From positions 1-50,834 of the forward strand of contig JAFSID010000005.1 in the NCBI GenBank assembly GCA_017439965.1: a DNA stretch of 50,834 nt, in the 5' to 3' direction. This document shows, piece after piece, positions 42,400-50,834 of this stretch. Both the position numbers and the translations under genes were made by a program. The notes below the pieces were generated by a model that saw only the letters and a program-made list of their open reading frames with translations, searched no databases and was not told the origin of the DNA. How positions within the stretch are numbered: position 1 is the stretch's first letter; each line of letters starts with the position of its first letter. Origin of the DNA: Clostridia bacterium. GTDB lineage: Bacteria; Bacillota; Clostridia; Oscillospirales; SIG627.

Positions 42400-44931
42400 T
42401 CAATAATAAAGCTTTACGGGTCCGAAAAGACCGCTCTTAAGCGTGGACTTGTTAAATTCCTTGGTATAATTGTGATAGGGAGAAAGCATTGCCTCGCCCC
42501 ATTTATCAAAGCTGTCCGTGTACACGAATTCATTTGCGGCTGTGTTGGAAACCCTTATCTCAAGCAGGTTATTATCCTTGAGAAGCTCCTCGGGAATCTC
42601 AAAGCGGTAGGGAGACATTACCTTAACGCCGACGGAGACCTTGTTCACAAATACCTCGCAGGAATAACAAGCCTCGCCCAAATCAAGCATCATATCCTTT
42701 TTCACGGGTGCGGAAAATTCCGTCGTATATACACAGCTTCCTGAGAAGGAGTCGCCCACGTACTCTCTCCAATCACCGAGGCTGACGCTTACCTCCTCCT
42801 CGGTTATGTCCTTGGAGTAGAAGTTGTTTATATCAATTACAAACTGCTTCGTTTTTCTTAACGTATATTCACCGTCAAGAAGCATTTCTTCGGTGTATTC
42901 CGGGGCACCGCCACATTTTATCTCGGCATCGGTATAAATGAGAGCCACCATTTCACCCATATTAAGCTTGAGTGTAAGCGTGTCACCCTTGACCGACGTA
43001 AGCTTACCGTCGGTGAGGTTTAACAGATATCCGCCCTCCTCAATTTTTGCACTGACCGAGGCGGAGGTATATGCTTCATTGCATATGTAGAAGATTCTTG
43101 AGTTGTCAGAGTCTCTCTGCATAAGTCGGATTCCCTTGGTATCACCCTCAAACACAATGGGGGAGGTGATATAGTCCCAAGGAGTAGCGCTGTATACGGC
43201 ACCGCTTATCTCGTCGTTTATATAATCACAGGTGGCAATGACCCTACCGCCTCCGAGGATAAATTCCTCAAGAAGCTTCTTTACCTCGGGATTCATATAT
43301 TTGCAGTCGGATATAACGAGTGTCTTGTAGCAGGCAATACCCATTCGTATCTCGCCCTTTTTCAACGCTTCTCTGTCGCAGGAGAGAATAACGTCGTCAT
43401 CGAAAATATCAAAGGATATCTGCTTTTCCTCCATTCCGAAGCCTACGCGGTCAAATTCAAGTATCCCTTCGCTTTCATCTGCAACGAGGTAAAAATCACG
43501 AATCGGGAGATACAGAGCTGTGTCAATAACGCTTTTACCGACCGACGTGATATAGGTGAGACGCTCAATGTATGAATTGAAGTGTGCAAGGTCGGAGTAG
43601 CAGGCAAATCTTTCACGGAATTTCGGCATAGCTCCCGCCATCTGAAAGCCCCTTGTTTCTCCGTAGGTTGCAGACATCATATTGAAGAGGTTTATGCCAC
43701 GGATTGCCTGAAAATTCAGGACGAATCTCATCTCGTCAAAGGTTACGCCCTGACCGTAAATTGCCATACATTCGGTCATGGCACGGGTAGAGCCTACCTG
43801 AGAAGCGGCTGAGGAGGCGTATCTTGGGAAGAAACGGTTTTCAGAGGTCATATTGCCACCGACCTTAACCTTTTCTCCCGGGAATATCTGTCTCCATATT
43901 GCATCGATTCCCGGAATATCGAGATAGCGGAGAGCACGCATCGCGTTAAAGGTGCGTCCTCTTACCGAGCAATTGGGAATATGGTCTACGTTGAAGTGCC
44001 CCGAGAACGCCATTCCGTTTTCGTTGACCCATTTTTTGTAGGGCGCGAGGAAGTTGTTACAGAATAGCTCACTGCAATAATCGTACCAATTTATGACAGC
44101 CTCACGCTCCCATTCTGTTTCGGGAAGCCTTTCAAGGTTCAGTATGGGAAGACAGGGGCGTATGGAATATCCGTGGCGGCGTTCAAATTCCTTCTCCATT
44201 TCGGGACGGTAGGGAGTAGGGTAGGGAAGCACTGCCTCATCGGTAAATACGATGGGAATGTTTTCCCCAAACTCTCCTCCTATGTGCTTTTTGTATTCCT
44301 CGTGGGTCACCTTGAGAAAATAGTCGGTAGCCTCCCTCAAGGAAAGGTCGGGGTAGTCGGAGGAGGCGGGATAGTCGAAAAGGTCTATCTTGGAATAATA
44401 TTCGGTGACGGTCGTGTCCTCTGCAAACTCATAGCCCTTATCAATCATTTTGCCGTCGGGCAGAAAGACTGCGGCATCGTCGCTTGATGAATAGGTCTCT
44501 CCCGCCTTGAAGAGAGTCTTTCGTGAGGCGAGAAGCCTTTTTGCATATTCGGGATGGTCAAGAAGGACTCGGTTGCAAGCACTTCCCGAGGGCCATCCTC
44601 CCTCGTCGTAAAGCCATAGGTGCATTCCGAGCTCGCGCGCCTTGTTGTAGGCGTAGACGTAATGCTCCATATATTCCTTGCCCAAATAGTCTATACAGAA
44701 GGTCGTAGGTACACGGCAGGGACGGAAATCACTCGGTATGGGAAGAATGTAGGTTCCCTTTATTCCGAGACGCTTCATCTCCTCAAGAGTCTCATCGGTC
44801 TTTTCCTTTGATACGGCACTTGCCCAGCTCCACGTATACACGGGTACACAGTCGCGCGGAGTACTGTAAAGCTTGTCTTGAGAAAAGCATGTTTCTTCGT
44901 CCAAAAATACGTTTTTATCTGTGATTTTCAT
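42400..44931 (-). CDS. GH106-like glycoside hydrolase (alpha-L-rhamnosidase type)
   Basis: 843 residues from the ATG at 44931, which has AAAAGGAG upstream; the longer frame to 44991 begins inside the promoter. N-terminal barrel features: GIKGTYILPIPSDF, HLWLYDEGGWPSG, IPIVFTDEAVLPYP (a candidate catalytic Glu/Asp), NGMAFSGHFNVDH, VKVGGNMTSEN. A C-terminal galactose-binding-like domain follows (about 700-843; DLGEACYSCEVFVNKVSVG, EIRVSNTAANEFVY). This matches the GH106/GH2-like proteins common in gut Clostridia. No signal peptide. First gene of a three-gene operon with GH3, separated by eight bases from the collapsed-macro gene. Rhamnoside hydrolysis is the likeliest role, not certain. Confidence 0.75.
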   Translation of the reverse strand: MKITDKNVFLDEETCFSQDKLYSTPRDCVPVYTWSWASAVSKEKTDETLEEMKRLGIKGTYILPIPSDFRPCRVPTTFCIDYLGKEYMEHYVYAYNKARELGMHLWLYDEGGWPSGSACNRVLLDHPEYAKRLLASRKTLFKAGETYSSSDDAAVFLPDGKMIDKGYEFAEDTTVTEYYSKIDLFDYPASSDYPDLSLREATDYFLKVTHEEYKKHIGGEFGENIPIVFTDEAVLPYPTPYRPEMEKEFERRHGYSIRPCLPILNLERLPETEWEREAVINWYDYCSELFCNNFLAPYKKWVNENGMAFSGHFNVDHIPNCSVRGRTFNAMRALRYLDIPGIDAIWRQIFPGEKVKVGGNMTSENRFFPRYASSAASQVGSTRAMTECMAIYGQGVTFDEMRFVLNFQAIRGINLFNMMSATYGETRGFQMAGAMPKFRERFACYSDLAHFNSYIERLTYITSVGKSVIDTALYLPIRDFYLVADESEGILEFDRVGFGMEEKQISFDIFDDDVILSCDREALKKGEIRMGIACYKTLVISDCKYMNPEVKKLLEEFILGGGRVIATCDYINDEISGAVYSATPWDYITSPIVFEGDTKGIRLMQRDSDNSRIFYICNEAYTSASVSAKIEEGGYLLNLTDGKLTSVKGDTLTLKLNMGEMVALIYTDAEIKCGGAPEYTEEMLLDGEYTLRKTKQFVIDINNFYSKDITEEEVSVSLGDWREYVGDSFSGSCVYTTEFSAPVKKDMMLDLGEACYSCEVFVNKVSVGVKVMSPYRFEIPEELLKDNNLLEIRVSNTAANEFVYTDSFDKWGEAMLSPYHNYTKEFNKSTLKSGLFGPVKLYY

Positions 44932-44962
44932 ATCGGACTCCTTTTGAAGTGTTCTTGTTAGG

Positions 44963-44991
44963 ATTTTAGCATTTAACCGAATAAATGTCAA
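44963..44991 (-). promoter_or_regulatory. Sigma-A promoter of the GH106-like operon
   Basis: On the minus strand TTGACA (44991-44986), 17-base spacer, TGC-TAAAAT (44968-44963); near-consensus, about 32 bases before the ATG at 44931. Confidence 0.8.
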
Positions 44992-45021
44992 TAAATCGGA
45001 GAAAAAACTTGCTTTTTTCTA

Positions 45022-45049
45022 TTGACTTTTTTGCGCTTTAAATTAAAAT
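45022..45049 (+). promoter_or_regulatory. Promoter of the PIG-L gene
   Basis: TTGACT (45022-45027), 16-base spacer, TAAAAT (45044-45049). It lies back to back with the GH106 operon promoter; no extended -10 here. Confidence 0.6.
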
Positions 45050-45074
45050 ATAATTAAACCGTATAAGGAGATTA

Positions 45075-45953
45075 ATGGGTATGAGAAAATTAAAGGTTTT
45101 GATGATATCGGCGCATCCCGATGATAACGAGCTTCGCTCGGGAGGTACGGCACTAAAGTACGTTGAAGCGGGTCACGAGGTGCGTTTTCTCTCGGTATCG
45201 AGCGGTAACGGCGGTCATCAGTCAATGACTCCCGATGAGATAAAGGAAAGAAGATATAAGGAAACCCGTGAGGTTGAGCGCATTACGGGAATAAGGTACG
45301 ACGTGTGGCTTGACGTGAACGATTGCGAGGTAGAGGCAAGCCTTGAGATGCGTAAGAGGGTCACCCGTTATATCCGTGAGTATTCTCCCGATATAATCTT
45401 CACTCACCGTACAAATGATTATCACGCCGACCACCGCGCAGTAGCTCTTCTCGTTCAGGACTCGGCGTATCTTCTGATAGTTCCCAATTTCTGTCCCGAG
45501 ACACCTGCAATGAAGGAATGCCCCGTTATAATGTTTTCCTACGACGGTTTTACAAATCCGCCCTTCGTTGCCGACGCTATCGTCTCTACCGACTCAGTAA
45601 TAGAGCGTAAATATGAGATGTACGACTGCCACGAATCACAAATGTACGAATGGCTTCCCTTTACCAAGGGCGGTCTTGACGAGGTGCCTCTTGATAAGGT
45701 AGAACGCCGTGAGTGGCTGAGAAGCCCGAGAGTGCCCCGTGACAATTCGCTCACTCTTGCGGATTATAATATCACCTTCAGAACCACAGCCAGCGAGTAC
45801 CGTGAGCATAAGTCGGCAATGCTTTTCCGTGATAGGCTTATCGAACGCTACGGTGATGCAGGTAAGGACGTCGTTTTTGCCGAAGCGTTTATGCTCTCGG
45901 AGTATGGCAAGAAGCTTGACGAGGAGAATATGAAAATTTTCTTTCCCTTCTAA
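45075..45953 (+). CDS. PIG-L (LmbE) family deacetylase
   Basis: 292 residues. AHPDDNE (13-19) and the HxxDH-like motif YHADH (116-120) are the zinc and catalytic motifs of LmbE-like N-acetyl deacetylases, which remove acetyl groups from GlcNAc-linked small molecules (such as mycothiol or bacillithiol precursors, and chitooligomers). SVSSGNGGH is a typical block between. Two ATG codons six bases apart fit the ribosome site AAGGAG (spacings 4 and 10); the second may be the real start. Single gene; a role with amino-sugar glycans in this region is likely, but the substrate is not known. Confidence 0.85.
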   Translation: MGMRKLKVLMISAHPDDNELRSGGTALKYVEAGHEVRFLSVSSGNGGHQSMTPDEIKERRYKETREVERITGIRYDVWLDVNDCEVEASLEMRKRVTRYIREYSPDIIFTHRTNDYHADHRAVALLVQDSAYLLIVPNFCPETPAMKECPVIMFSYDGFTNPPFVADAIVSTDSVIERKYEMYDCHESQMYEWLPFTKGGLDEVPLDKVERREWLRSPRVPRDNSLTLADYNITFRTTASEYREHKSAMLFRDRLIERYGDAGKDVVFAEAFMLSEYGKKLDEENMKIFFPF

Positions 45954-45954
45954 A

Positions 45955-45990
45955 AACAAGGGCTACGCATACTGCGTAGCCTTTTTGTTT
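45955..45990. terminator. Terminator between converging genes
   Basis: Stem GGCTACGCA / TGCGTAGCC, loop TAC, with T-run on the plus strand and A-rich flank, so it can also stop the minus-strand ceramidase-like gene. It starts just past the PIG-L stop. Confidence 0.85.
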
Positions 45991-47263
45991 ATTTGTTCAA
46001 TAGCTTTACGGCACTCTCAAGGCACTGCTCCTCAAGATTTGGAGAAAACGGAGAAGCGGAAGCCTCATAGCCTCCCTCAAGAAACGCTTCCGTAGTTGGA
46101 AGGTATCCCTCACCGCCGTTTGTACAGCAGGCACAAATGATAATTCTGTCGCTTGCTCTTTCTCTCAAATCGTCTCCGTACTGAGTAAACGGCTCACCGC
46201 CAAAGCCTACGATTCCTATCCTGCCGAGGTTTATGACCGTGACGGGAATTTTCTGGAAGATAGGAGCGGAGATAAGATTTACCACTCTCGATGATTTTGC
46301 AAGCTCGGCACCGGTGTAGGAAGACTTGTCGGGGTCGTTGTATACCTTGAGCGCCCATTCGTAATCGTCAATGCCGTCGGTACGGGTCTTGTTGAGAATT
46401 ATCTCAACGTCCGAGGAAAGACCTTCAACCTTAATCTCCTCGGTCTTATCCCAGAGGCGTATTACCGTATCGGCAATGACCCGTCCCATATGGCGTGAAT
46501 GGTCGTAGCCCGATTTCAGCTCGGACGTGAAATCGTAGTGATTCGAGTCACCCTCAACGCCGTTGATAAGCAGACAGTGGGTATCTTCGATATCCTTTTC
46601 AACAAAGCGTCTTGCAAAGCCCGGCCAATCTGCCGAGATATATTCGCCGCCGATAACATCGGGATGAGTTGAGAAATTGACGAGAGCGATATCCTTTTTG
46701 CCCTCTCTTTTGAATCGGCAGAGACGAACGTTGTTGTCGGCGTCGCGGTAGGGACGGACGACCTCATTGCGACGTTTAAACGGATTGGTAACGTAGCTTC
46801 CGTCCTTCATAAGATAACGGCGGATAAACGCAATTTTTTCGCTCGTTTCCTCAATGCCGAAGGAAAGCTCAGCGTCCGCCATATCGTTTATTGCCATTTC
46901 AGAAGCGTCACAGAATTTGCGATAGAGCATATCAATATACGCTCTGTCGTCGAGTATATTGTTACCCCTCGTAGCTCTTACCGCAATCGAGGTATGAGGA
47001 TGAAGGGTGGATATCATTATATTATTCTCGGGAATACCGACTCTCTCGGATATCTTTTTTCTTACAATATCCATATAGGTCATTCTCATCATCTCAAAGT
47101 CCGCGGTGACGATGAGCGCCTTATTCTCTCCCACCGAAAGTGCGAGAGCGTTAAGGTATAACGGGTCAAGCACGCCCTTTGCGTGTCTTGGTGTAAAATA
47201 CCCCTCAAGGCTTGAGCCGAGAGGTGGCGTTACGTCTACTCTTGAAAAACCTGCTTTAAGCAT
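45989..47263 (-). CDS. Neutral ceramidase-like protein
   Basis: 424 residues. It resembles the N-terminal catalytic domain of neutral/alkaline ceramidases (family with a zinc active site) by GFSRVDVTPPLG (N-terminus), LHPHTS (zinc His region), NFSTHPDV, INGVEGDSNHYDF and CCTNGGEGYLPT. Family members from Clostridia often lack any signal, as here, and may hydrolyse other amide bonds such as N-acyl groups. Ribosome site GGAGG with 8-base spacing. Single gene; converges with the PIG-L gene and diverges from GH78. Neither substrate nor partner is evident. Confidence 0.8.
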   Translation of the reverse strand: MLKAGFSRVDVTPPLGSSLEGYFTPRHAKGVLDPLYLNALALSVGENKALIVTADFEMMRMTYMDIVRKKISERVGIPENNIMISTLHPHTSIAVRATRGNNILDDRAYIDMLYRKFCDASEMAINDMADAELSFGIEETSEKIAFIRRYLMKDGSYVTNPFKRRNEVVRPYRDADNNVRLCRFKREGKKDIALVNFSTHPDVIGGEYISADWPGFARRFVEKDIEDTHCLLINGVEGDSNHYDFTSELKSGYDHSRHMGRVIADTVIRLWDKTEEIKVEGLSSDVEIILNKTRTDGIDDYEWALKVYNDPDKSSYTGAELAKSSRVVNLISAPIFQKIPVTVINLGRIGIVGFGGEPFTQYGDDLRERASDRIIICACCTNGGEGYLPTTEAFLEGGYEASASPFSPNLEEQCLESAVKLLNK

Positions 47264-47291
47264 TTCTCTGTCCTCCGTGCGCTTTTTCTAT

Positions 47292-47320
47292 ATTGTATCA
47301 CGATTCGTTTGTCAAGTCAA
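47292..47320 (-). promoter_or_regulatory. Promoter of the ceramidase-like gene
   Basis: On the minus strand TTGACT (47320-47315), 17-base spacer, TGA-TACAAT (47297-47292), about 28 bases before the ATG. Confidence 0.65.
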
Positions 47321-47379
47321 TGGAAAATAGCTTTTTTAGTGTTTTTTATCAATTTTTTTTGTGAATTGTGCTAAAAGGG

Positions 47380-47408
47380 TTTACAGATTGGAGAAACAAT
47401 GCTAAAAT
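47380..47408 (+). promoter_or_regulatory. Promoter of the GH78 gene
   Basis: TTTACA (47380-47385), 17-base spacer, TGC-TAAAAT (47403-47408). AAGGAG follows before the ATG at 47439. Confidence 0.75.
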
Positions 47409-47438
47409 TACCGTACAAGGAATTTGTAAGGAGATATT

Positions 47439-49577
47439 ATGAGACAGAGTGAAATATTTGGAAAAGCCAAGTGGATAAGTCATAGAAATGCGCTCCGAAG
47501 CAGAGTGCTTCTTCGCTCACGCTTTAACTGTAAGGGGGTTAAAAAAGCCCTGATTCGCGTTATGGGACTCGGTGTCTTTCATTGCTATATCAACGGCACA
47601 AGAGTGTCCGACGAGCTTTTTATGCCTCTTTCAACCGATTTTGAGAGCCGAGAGAATTTTCCGCGCGACGAGGTGCTTGCCCATAGAATATACGTTCCCG
47701 AGTATGATATTACGTCACTTCTGAAGGACGGTGAGAACGAGCTTGTCATTCATTTCGGAGGAGGATGGTATACCTATGAGGCGTATAATATCAGACCTCA
47801 ATACGGAGATGCGAAGGCGATATGGCGTATTTTCGGAGAGGCGGAAAACGGTGTGCTTGACGTTGTATCGAGCACCGAGGATGAGGTGGCGTTAAGCTAC
47901 GTTACAGACTATCATTTTACCACTCACGAGGTGCAGGATTATACCGTGACAACCGTCTGGGAAAAGGCGGTTGAGGTGGAAGCCCCCGATACCGATTACC
48001 TTACGTCAAGCTGTCCTCCCGACAGAGTGTGTGAGGTCATAGTCCCCGAAAAGCTTCTTGAAGCCGAAGAATATACTCTTTACGATATAGGCAAAAACAC
48101 CTCCGCCCTTCCCGTTGTCAAGGCATTGGGCAAGAGGGGAGAGAGGATAAGGCTTCGCTTCTTCGAGGAGCTTGACGGAGAGCTTCCCGATGAACGCTTT
48201 AATCATTCGCAACGCTTTGAAATCGTTTGCGACGGCGAAGAGAGAGAGGCTACACCGCTTTTTACCTGGTTTGCCTTCCGCTATTTTACCGTAGAGGGAA
48301 ACGGACTTCCCGTAAGAGCGGAGGTAGTGCATAGTGACGTTGACCGAGTCTCATCACTTGACAGTGACAACGAGGTTATAAATTGGTTGAATGAGACCTA
48401 TGTAAATACTCAGCTTTGCAATATGCATTCGGGCATACCGTCCGACTGTCCGCATCTCGAAAGACGCGGATATACGGGTGACGGTCAGCTTACCTGTCAC
48501 GCCGCAATGACTCTGCTTGACACTATGGAGTTTTATAAGAAATGGATATACGACATTTATGACTGTCAGGACAGAGTATCGGGTCACGTTCAATATACCG
48601 CGCCTTATACCTATGCGGGCGGAGGTCCGGGCGGATGGGGATGTGCTATCATTGAAGTGCCGTATCAGTATTGGAAGCATTACGGTGACACTTCCGTGCT
48701 TTTTGACGGCTATGACGGTATGCTTCGCTATTTTGATTACCTTGAAGAGCACAGCGAAATGGGGCTTGTTGTATCTGATAAGGAAGGTGCGTGGTGTCTC
48801 GGTGAATGGTGTGCGCAGGAGCACATTATTCTTCCCGCGCCGTTTGTCAATAATTACTTTTACGTTAAGTGTCTTGACAGAATGTGTGAGATTGCCCGTG
48901 TTGTAGGCAGGGATTCGGATATACCGCTTTTTGAAAAGCGCAGACTTGAGAGAACCAACGCTCTTGTTAAGGCGTATTTTAATTCTTGGGACGGAAACTT
49001 CCTCGGATGCCGTCAGGGAGCTAACGCATTTGCGGTGGATATCGGCATCGGTGACGAGCGCACCTTTGATAATATGGTGTCATACTATAAAGCACTCGGA
49101 CGCTTTGATACGGGTATTTTCGCAACCGATATAGTTTCCCGTCTGCTCTTTGAGAGGGGAGAGGGACAGCTTGCACTTGATTTGATTACCGCATCGGCGA
49201 CCTCATCCTTTGACGGAATGCGACGGGCAGGTGCTACTACCCTTTGGGAATACTGGCCCGAGTCCTTCGATGACCGAAGTCACAATCATCCTATGTTCGG
49301 TGCAGTTGTATCCTGCTTTTATGATTATTTACTCGGTATAAAGCAGAAAAAAGGCTCTGTCGGTTACACAGAGCTTGTTATAAGTCCCGTTTTCGTTGAC
49401 GGTATTTCACGGCTTTCAGGTGAAGCACACGGAACAAAAGTGTCGTACGTGAAAGACGGTGACGTAGTGAAGGCTACCGTAATCGTCCCTGAAAAAGCCT
49501 CGGCATTTTTTCGTTACGGTGATATGGATATTTCACTTTCATCAGGAAAAAATTGTATTGAATTAAAGCTTAAATAA
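47439..49577 (+). CDS. Alpha-L-rhamnosidase, GH78 family
   Basis: 712 residues. N-terminal beta-sandwich (1-300; INGTRVSDELFMP, YDITSLLKDGENELVIH), then the (alpha/alpha)6 barrel. DCPHLERRGYTGDGQ (336-350) corresponds to the family motif DCPxRDERxGWTGDAQ, with Glu341 in the place of the general acid; GATTLWEYWPESFDD and HPMFGAV near 595-620 match the GATTxWE...HxAFGS motif, where the second Glu acts as base. The C-terminal beta domain completes the family plan. No signal peptide, so it acts on imported oligosaccharides. Single gene with a strong terminator. It cleaves alpha-L-rhamnose from plant glycans or flavonoids; the family is firm. Confidence 0.9.
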   Translation: MRQSEIFGKAKWISHRNALRSRVLLRSRFNCKGVKKALIRVMGLGVFHCYINGTRVSDELFMPLSTDFESRENFPRDEVLAHRIYVPEYDITSLLKDGENELVIHFGGGWYTYEAYNIRPQYGDAKAIWRIFGEAENGVLDVVSSTEDEVALSYVTDYHFTTHEVQDYTVTTVWEKAVEVEAPDTDYLTSSCPPDRVCEVIVPEKLLEAEEYTLYDIGKNTSALPVVKALGKRGERIRLRFFEELDGELPDERFNHSQRFEIVCDGEEREATPLFTWFAFRYFTVEGNGLPVRAEVVHSDVDRVSSLDSDNEVINWLNETYVNTQLCNMHSGIPSDCPHLERRGYTGDGQLTCHAAMTLLDTMEFYKKWIYDIYDCQDRVSGHVQYTAPYTYAGGGPGGWGCAIIEVPYQYWKHYGDTSVLFDGYDGMLRYFDYLEEHSEMGLVVSDKEGAWCLGEWCAQEHIILPAPFVNNYFYVKCLDRMCEIARVVGRDSDIPLFEKRRLERTNALVKAYFNSWDGNFLGCRQGANAFAVDIGIGDERTFDNMVSYYKALGRFDTGIFATDIVSRLLFERGEGQLALDLITASATSSFDGMRRAGATTLWEYWPESFDDRSHNHPMFGAVVSCFYDYLLGIKQKKGSVGYTELVISPVFVDGISRLSGEAHGTKVSYVKDGDVVKATVIVPEKASAFFRYGDMDISLSSGKNCIELKLK

Positions 49578-49585
49578 ACGAAAAG

Positions 49586-49627
49586 GTGCAGTAAAAGCTC
49601 TGCTCGAGCTTTTACTGCACTTTTTTT
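49586..49627. terminator. Terminator after the GH78 gene
   Basis: Stem GTGCAGTAAAAGCT / AGCTTTTACTGCAC (14 bp, perfect), loop CTGCTCG, then a T-run; an A-rich left flank lets it also serve the minus-strand AraC gene. Confidence 0.85.
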
Positions 49628-49645
49628 GCAGCTCCTTGCTTGGTG

Positions 49646-50449
49646 TTATTTTATTTTTTTCTTGTAGGTAAGGGGAGAGGTATTGAAGTACTGTGAGAAC
49701 TTGCGAGAGAAGTAGAACTGGTCACAGAAGCCGAGCGCGTCGCTTACGTCTTTGATAGAAGCACTTGGGTCGCAGAGCATTGCTTGAGCGCGGAACATAA
49801 GACGGTCGTTGATATATTTGCCTATCGGCACTCCCACCTCACGTCTGAAATCCTTTTGCAGACGGCTTCCCGAGATATAAAGCTTTTCGGCAATATAGGG
49901 AATACGGAGGTTGGCGCTGAGATGCTTGTCAATCAAGGCTATTGCCCTCTTGACGCTTTTTGAATATTCCTCTATCTCTCCAAGCTCAATGTTCTCCTGC
50001 TCGATAGCCTCACAGAGCATTGCGAGAACTTGGCTCTTTACCTGCAAAACGGCGTTGATGCTATTGACCTTGAGAAGTCTTCCTATCTCGGCAATTTCCT
50101 TTTCCTTTCCCTTGAGCGTGATGCATTTGTTGTAGCCGTTTAAAATGTCGTAATTGTTGTATCGTAGCACGTTGACGTGGAAGTATATTTTGCTCATTCT
50201 GTCGGGACATTCGCAGGTAAATTCATTACCGCCCGGTATAAAGTAGACGTTTCCCGCCTCAAGCCTCGTCGTCACGTTACCGCAGGTGACGAAGCCCTCG
50301 CCGTCGGTTATGAGATATATTCGGGTGTATGGAGCGTTGACCGACGTAAAGCCCCAGCTTGAGTCTACCTCTGCAAAGGAGACGGTTGAAAAAGTCATAT
50401 TTATTCTGTCGATTTCCTTGGAAAATAAGGGCTTTGAATCAATATTCAT
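49646..50449 (-). CDS. AraC-family transcriptional regulator
   Basis: 267 residues from the ATG at 50449, with GGAGA eight bases upstream; the ATG at 50488 is rejected because the promoter puts the transcript start near 50491. The N-terminal cupin-like domain has RIYLITDGEGFVTCG, LEAGNVYFIPGG and KIYFHVNVLRY. The C-terminal part has two helix-turn-helix units: LRIPYIAEKLYISGSRLQKD and ASIKDVSDALGFCDQFYFSR, ending FNTSPLTYKKK. It diverges from the GH29 alpha-L-fucosidase and is its likely regulator. Confidence 0.87.
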   Translation of the reverse strand: MNIDSKPLFSKEIDRINMTFSTVSFAEVDSSWGFTSVNAPYTRIYLITDGEGFVTCGNVTTRLEAGNVYFIPGGNEFTCECPDRMSKIYFHVNVLRYNNYDILNGYNKCITLKGKEKEIAEIGRLLKVNSINAVLQVKSQVLAMLCEAIEQENIELGEIEEYSKSVKRAIALIDKHLSANLRIPYIAEKLYISGSRLQKDFRREVGVPIGKYINDRLMFRAQAMLCDPSASIKDVSDALGFCDQFYFSRKFSQYFNTSPLTYKKKIK

Positions 50450-50497
50450 ATACAAATCTCCATACTTTATACACAATTTTTCATTCAATTTAAGCCC

Positions 50498-50526
50498 ATT
50501 ATATGATAAACTTTTATTAAAGTCAA
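50498..50526 (-). promoter_or_regulatory. Promoter of the AraC gene with an inverted repeat over its -35
   Basis: On the minus strand TTGACT (50526-50521), 17-base spacer, TATAAT (50503-50498). ATTAAAG/CTTTAAT (50516-50538, 9-base spacer) overlaps the -35 and faces the fucosidase gene, a possible operator. Confidence 0.7.
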
Positions 50527-50577
50527 TAAGGCTTTAATTATATGTGGAAAATTTACTGATACAAAGGAGATTTTGTT

Positions 50578-50834
50578 ATGTCAAGCTATAAGACGGTTAA
50601 AACACCCGGCAACACCGAATGGTTTACTCACGATCGCTTCGGTATGTTCATTCACTTCGGACTGTATTCTATGGCAGCCCGTCACGAATGGATAATGAAT
50701 TACGAATCAATCACCGAGGAGAAGTACCGCAAGTACTTTGAGCACTTCAATCCCGACCTTTTTGATGCTAAGGAATGGGCAAAAGCCGCTAAGAACGCAG
50801 GTATGAAGTACGTTATCCTCACCACCAAGCATCA
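50578..50834 (+). CDS. Alpha-L-fucosidase, GH29 family, N-terminal part (cut by window end)
   Basis: The first 85 codons are visible: TPGNTEWFTHDRFGMFIHFG, LYSMAARHEWIMNYE, then FEHFNPDLFDAKEWAKAAKN and AGMKYVILTTKHH. This is the typical opening of GH29 fucosidases, including FGMFIHFG and the TTKHHDGF motif whose end falls outside. AAAGGAG lies eight bases before the ATG. No signal peptide, so cytosolic. The nucleophile Asp lies beyond the window. It diverges from an AraC regulator, which is the likely controller. Confidence 0.9.
   Translation, partial: MSSYKTVKTPGNTEWFTHDRFGMFIHFGLYSMAARHEWIMNYESITEEKYRKYFEHFNPDLFDAKEWAKAAKNAGMKYVILTTKH

Noticed and set aside
1..50834. CRISPR arrays, tRNA or rRNA genes
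   Set aside because: No regularly spaced repeats and no cloverleaf or ribosomal sequence were seen on either strand by eye.

Overview
The window looks like a piece of a chromosome from a Gram-positive anaerobe of the class Clostridia, probably a gut or faecal fibre- or glycan-degrading species. The signs are strong GGAGG-type ribosome binding sites, sigma-A promoters that very often carry an extended -10 (TGn before TAAAAT or TATAAT), a SipW-type secreted protein, an SLH-domain surface protein, a clostridial TetM-like GTPase and many glycoside hydrolases controlled by AraC-type regulators. No tRNA, rRNA, CRISPR array, intact transposase or phage gene is visible. Both window ends cut through genes.

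Layout. 1-1516: C-terminal half of a type I restriction subunit HsdR. 1517-1937: a non-coding junction with a 40-bp perfect palindrome and a short orphan reading frame. 6047-1938 (minus): a two-gene operon with a TetM-like ribosome-binding GTPase fused to a C-terminal NYN (Rae1/YacP-type) ribonuclease domain, followed by a CocE/S15-type hydrolase. 6266-10400 (plus): a DUF4838 glycosidase-like protein and an unrecognised, probably glycosidase-like partner. 10619-11674: an XRE regulator. 11675-12081: a cluster of palindromes and a dispersed-repeat remnant. 14763-12082 (minus): an SLH surface protein.

15661-14840 (minus) is an AraC regulator divergent from an eleven-gene operon (15881-27289, plus). 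In order, the operon holds a GlcD-type FAD dehydrogenase, an Fe-S protein, a class II aldolase, a PfkB kinase, an IolB-type isomerase, a fucose-isomerase-like protein, an FGGY kinase, a divergent NagB, a NagA and a single-chain fusion of electron-transfer flavoproteins beta and alpha. The genes overlap or nearly touch, so they should act together. The set combines amino-sugar, cyclitol (inositol) and ETF-linked redox enzymes and does not match a pathway I can name. 27605-32314 is a very large SipW-type secreted protein split by one in-frame TAA, with strongly mosaic base composition.

32446-50834 is a set of small glycan-use units: EamA transporter, polysaccharide deacetylase, GH36 and an MGH1-like glycosidase (minus) with a divergent AraC regulator; an MFS transporter; a GH106-like protein, a protein with an apparently collapsed macro domain plus a helical C-terminal domain, and a GH3 enzyme (minus); a PIG-L deacetylase; a ceramidase-like protein (minus); a GH78 alpha-L-rhamnosidase; an AraC regulator (minus); and the start of a GH29 alpha-L-fucosidase. 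The predicted substrates (rhamnose, fucose, galactose, amino sugars) fit plant rhamnogalacturonan-type or host glycans.

The strongest candidates for something new are the TetM-NYN fusion, the ETF-linked amino-sugar/cyclitol operon with its D-to-N changed NagB, the collapsed-macro-domain gene inside a glycosidase operon, and a perfect 17-bp hairpin that buries the ribosome binding site of the MGH1-like gene. All family calls are from reading motifs by eye; no database search was run.
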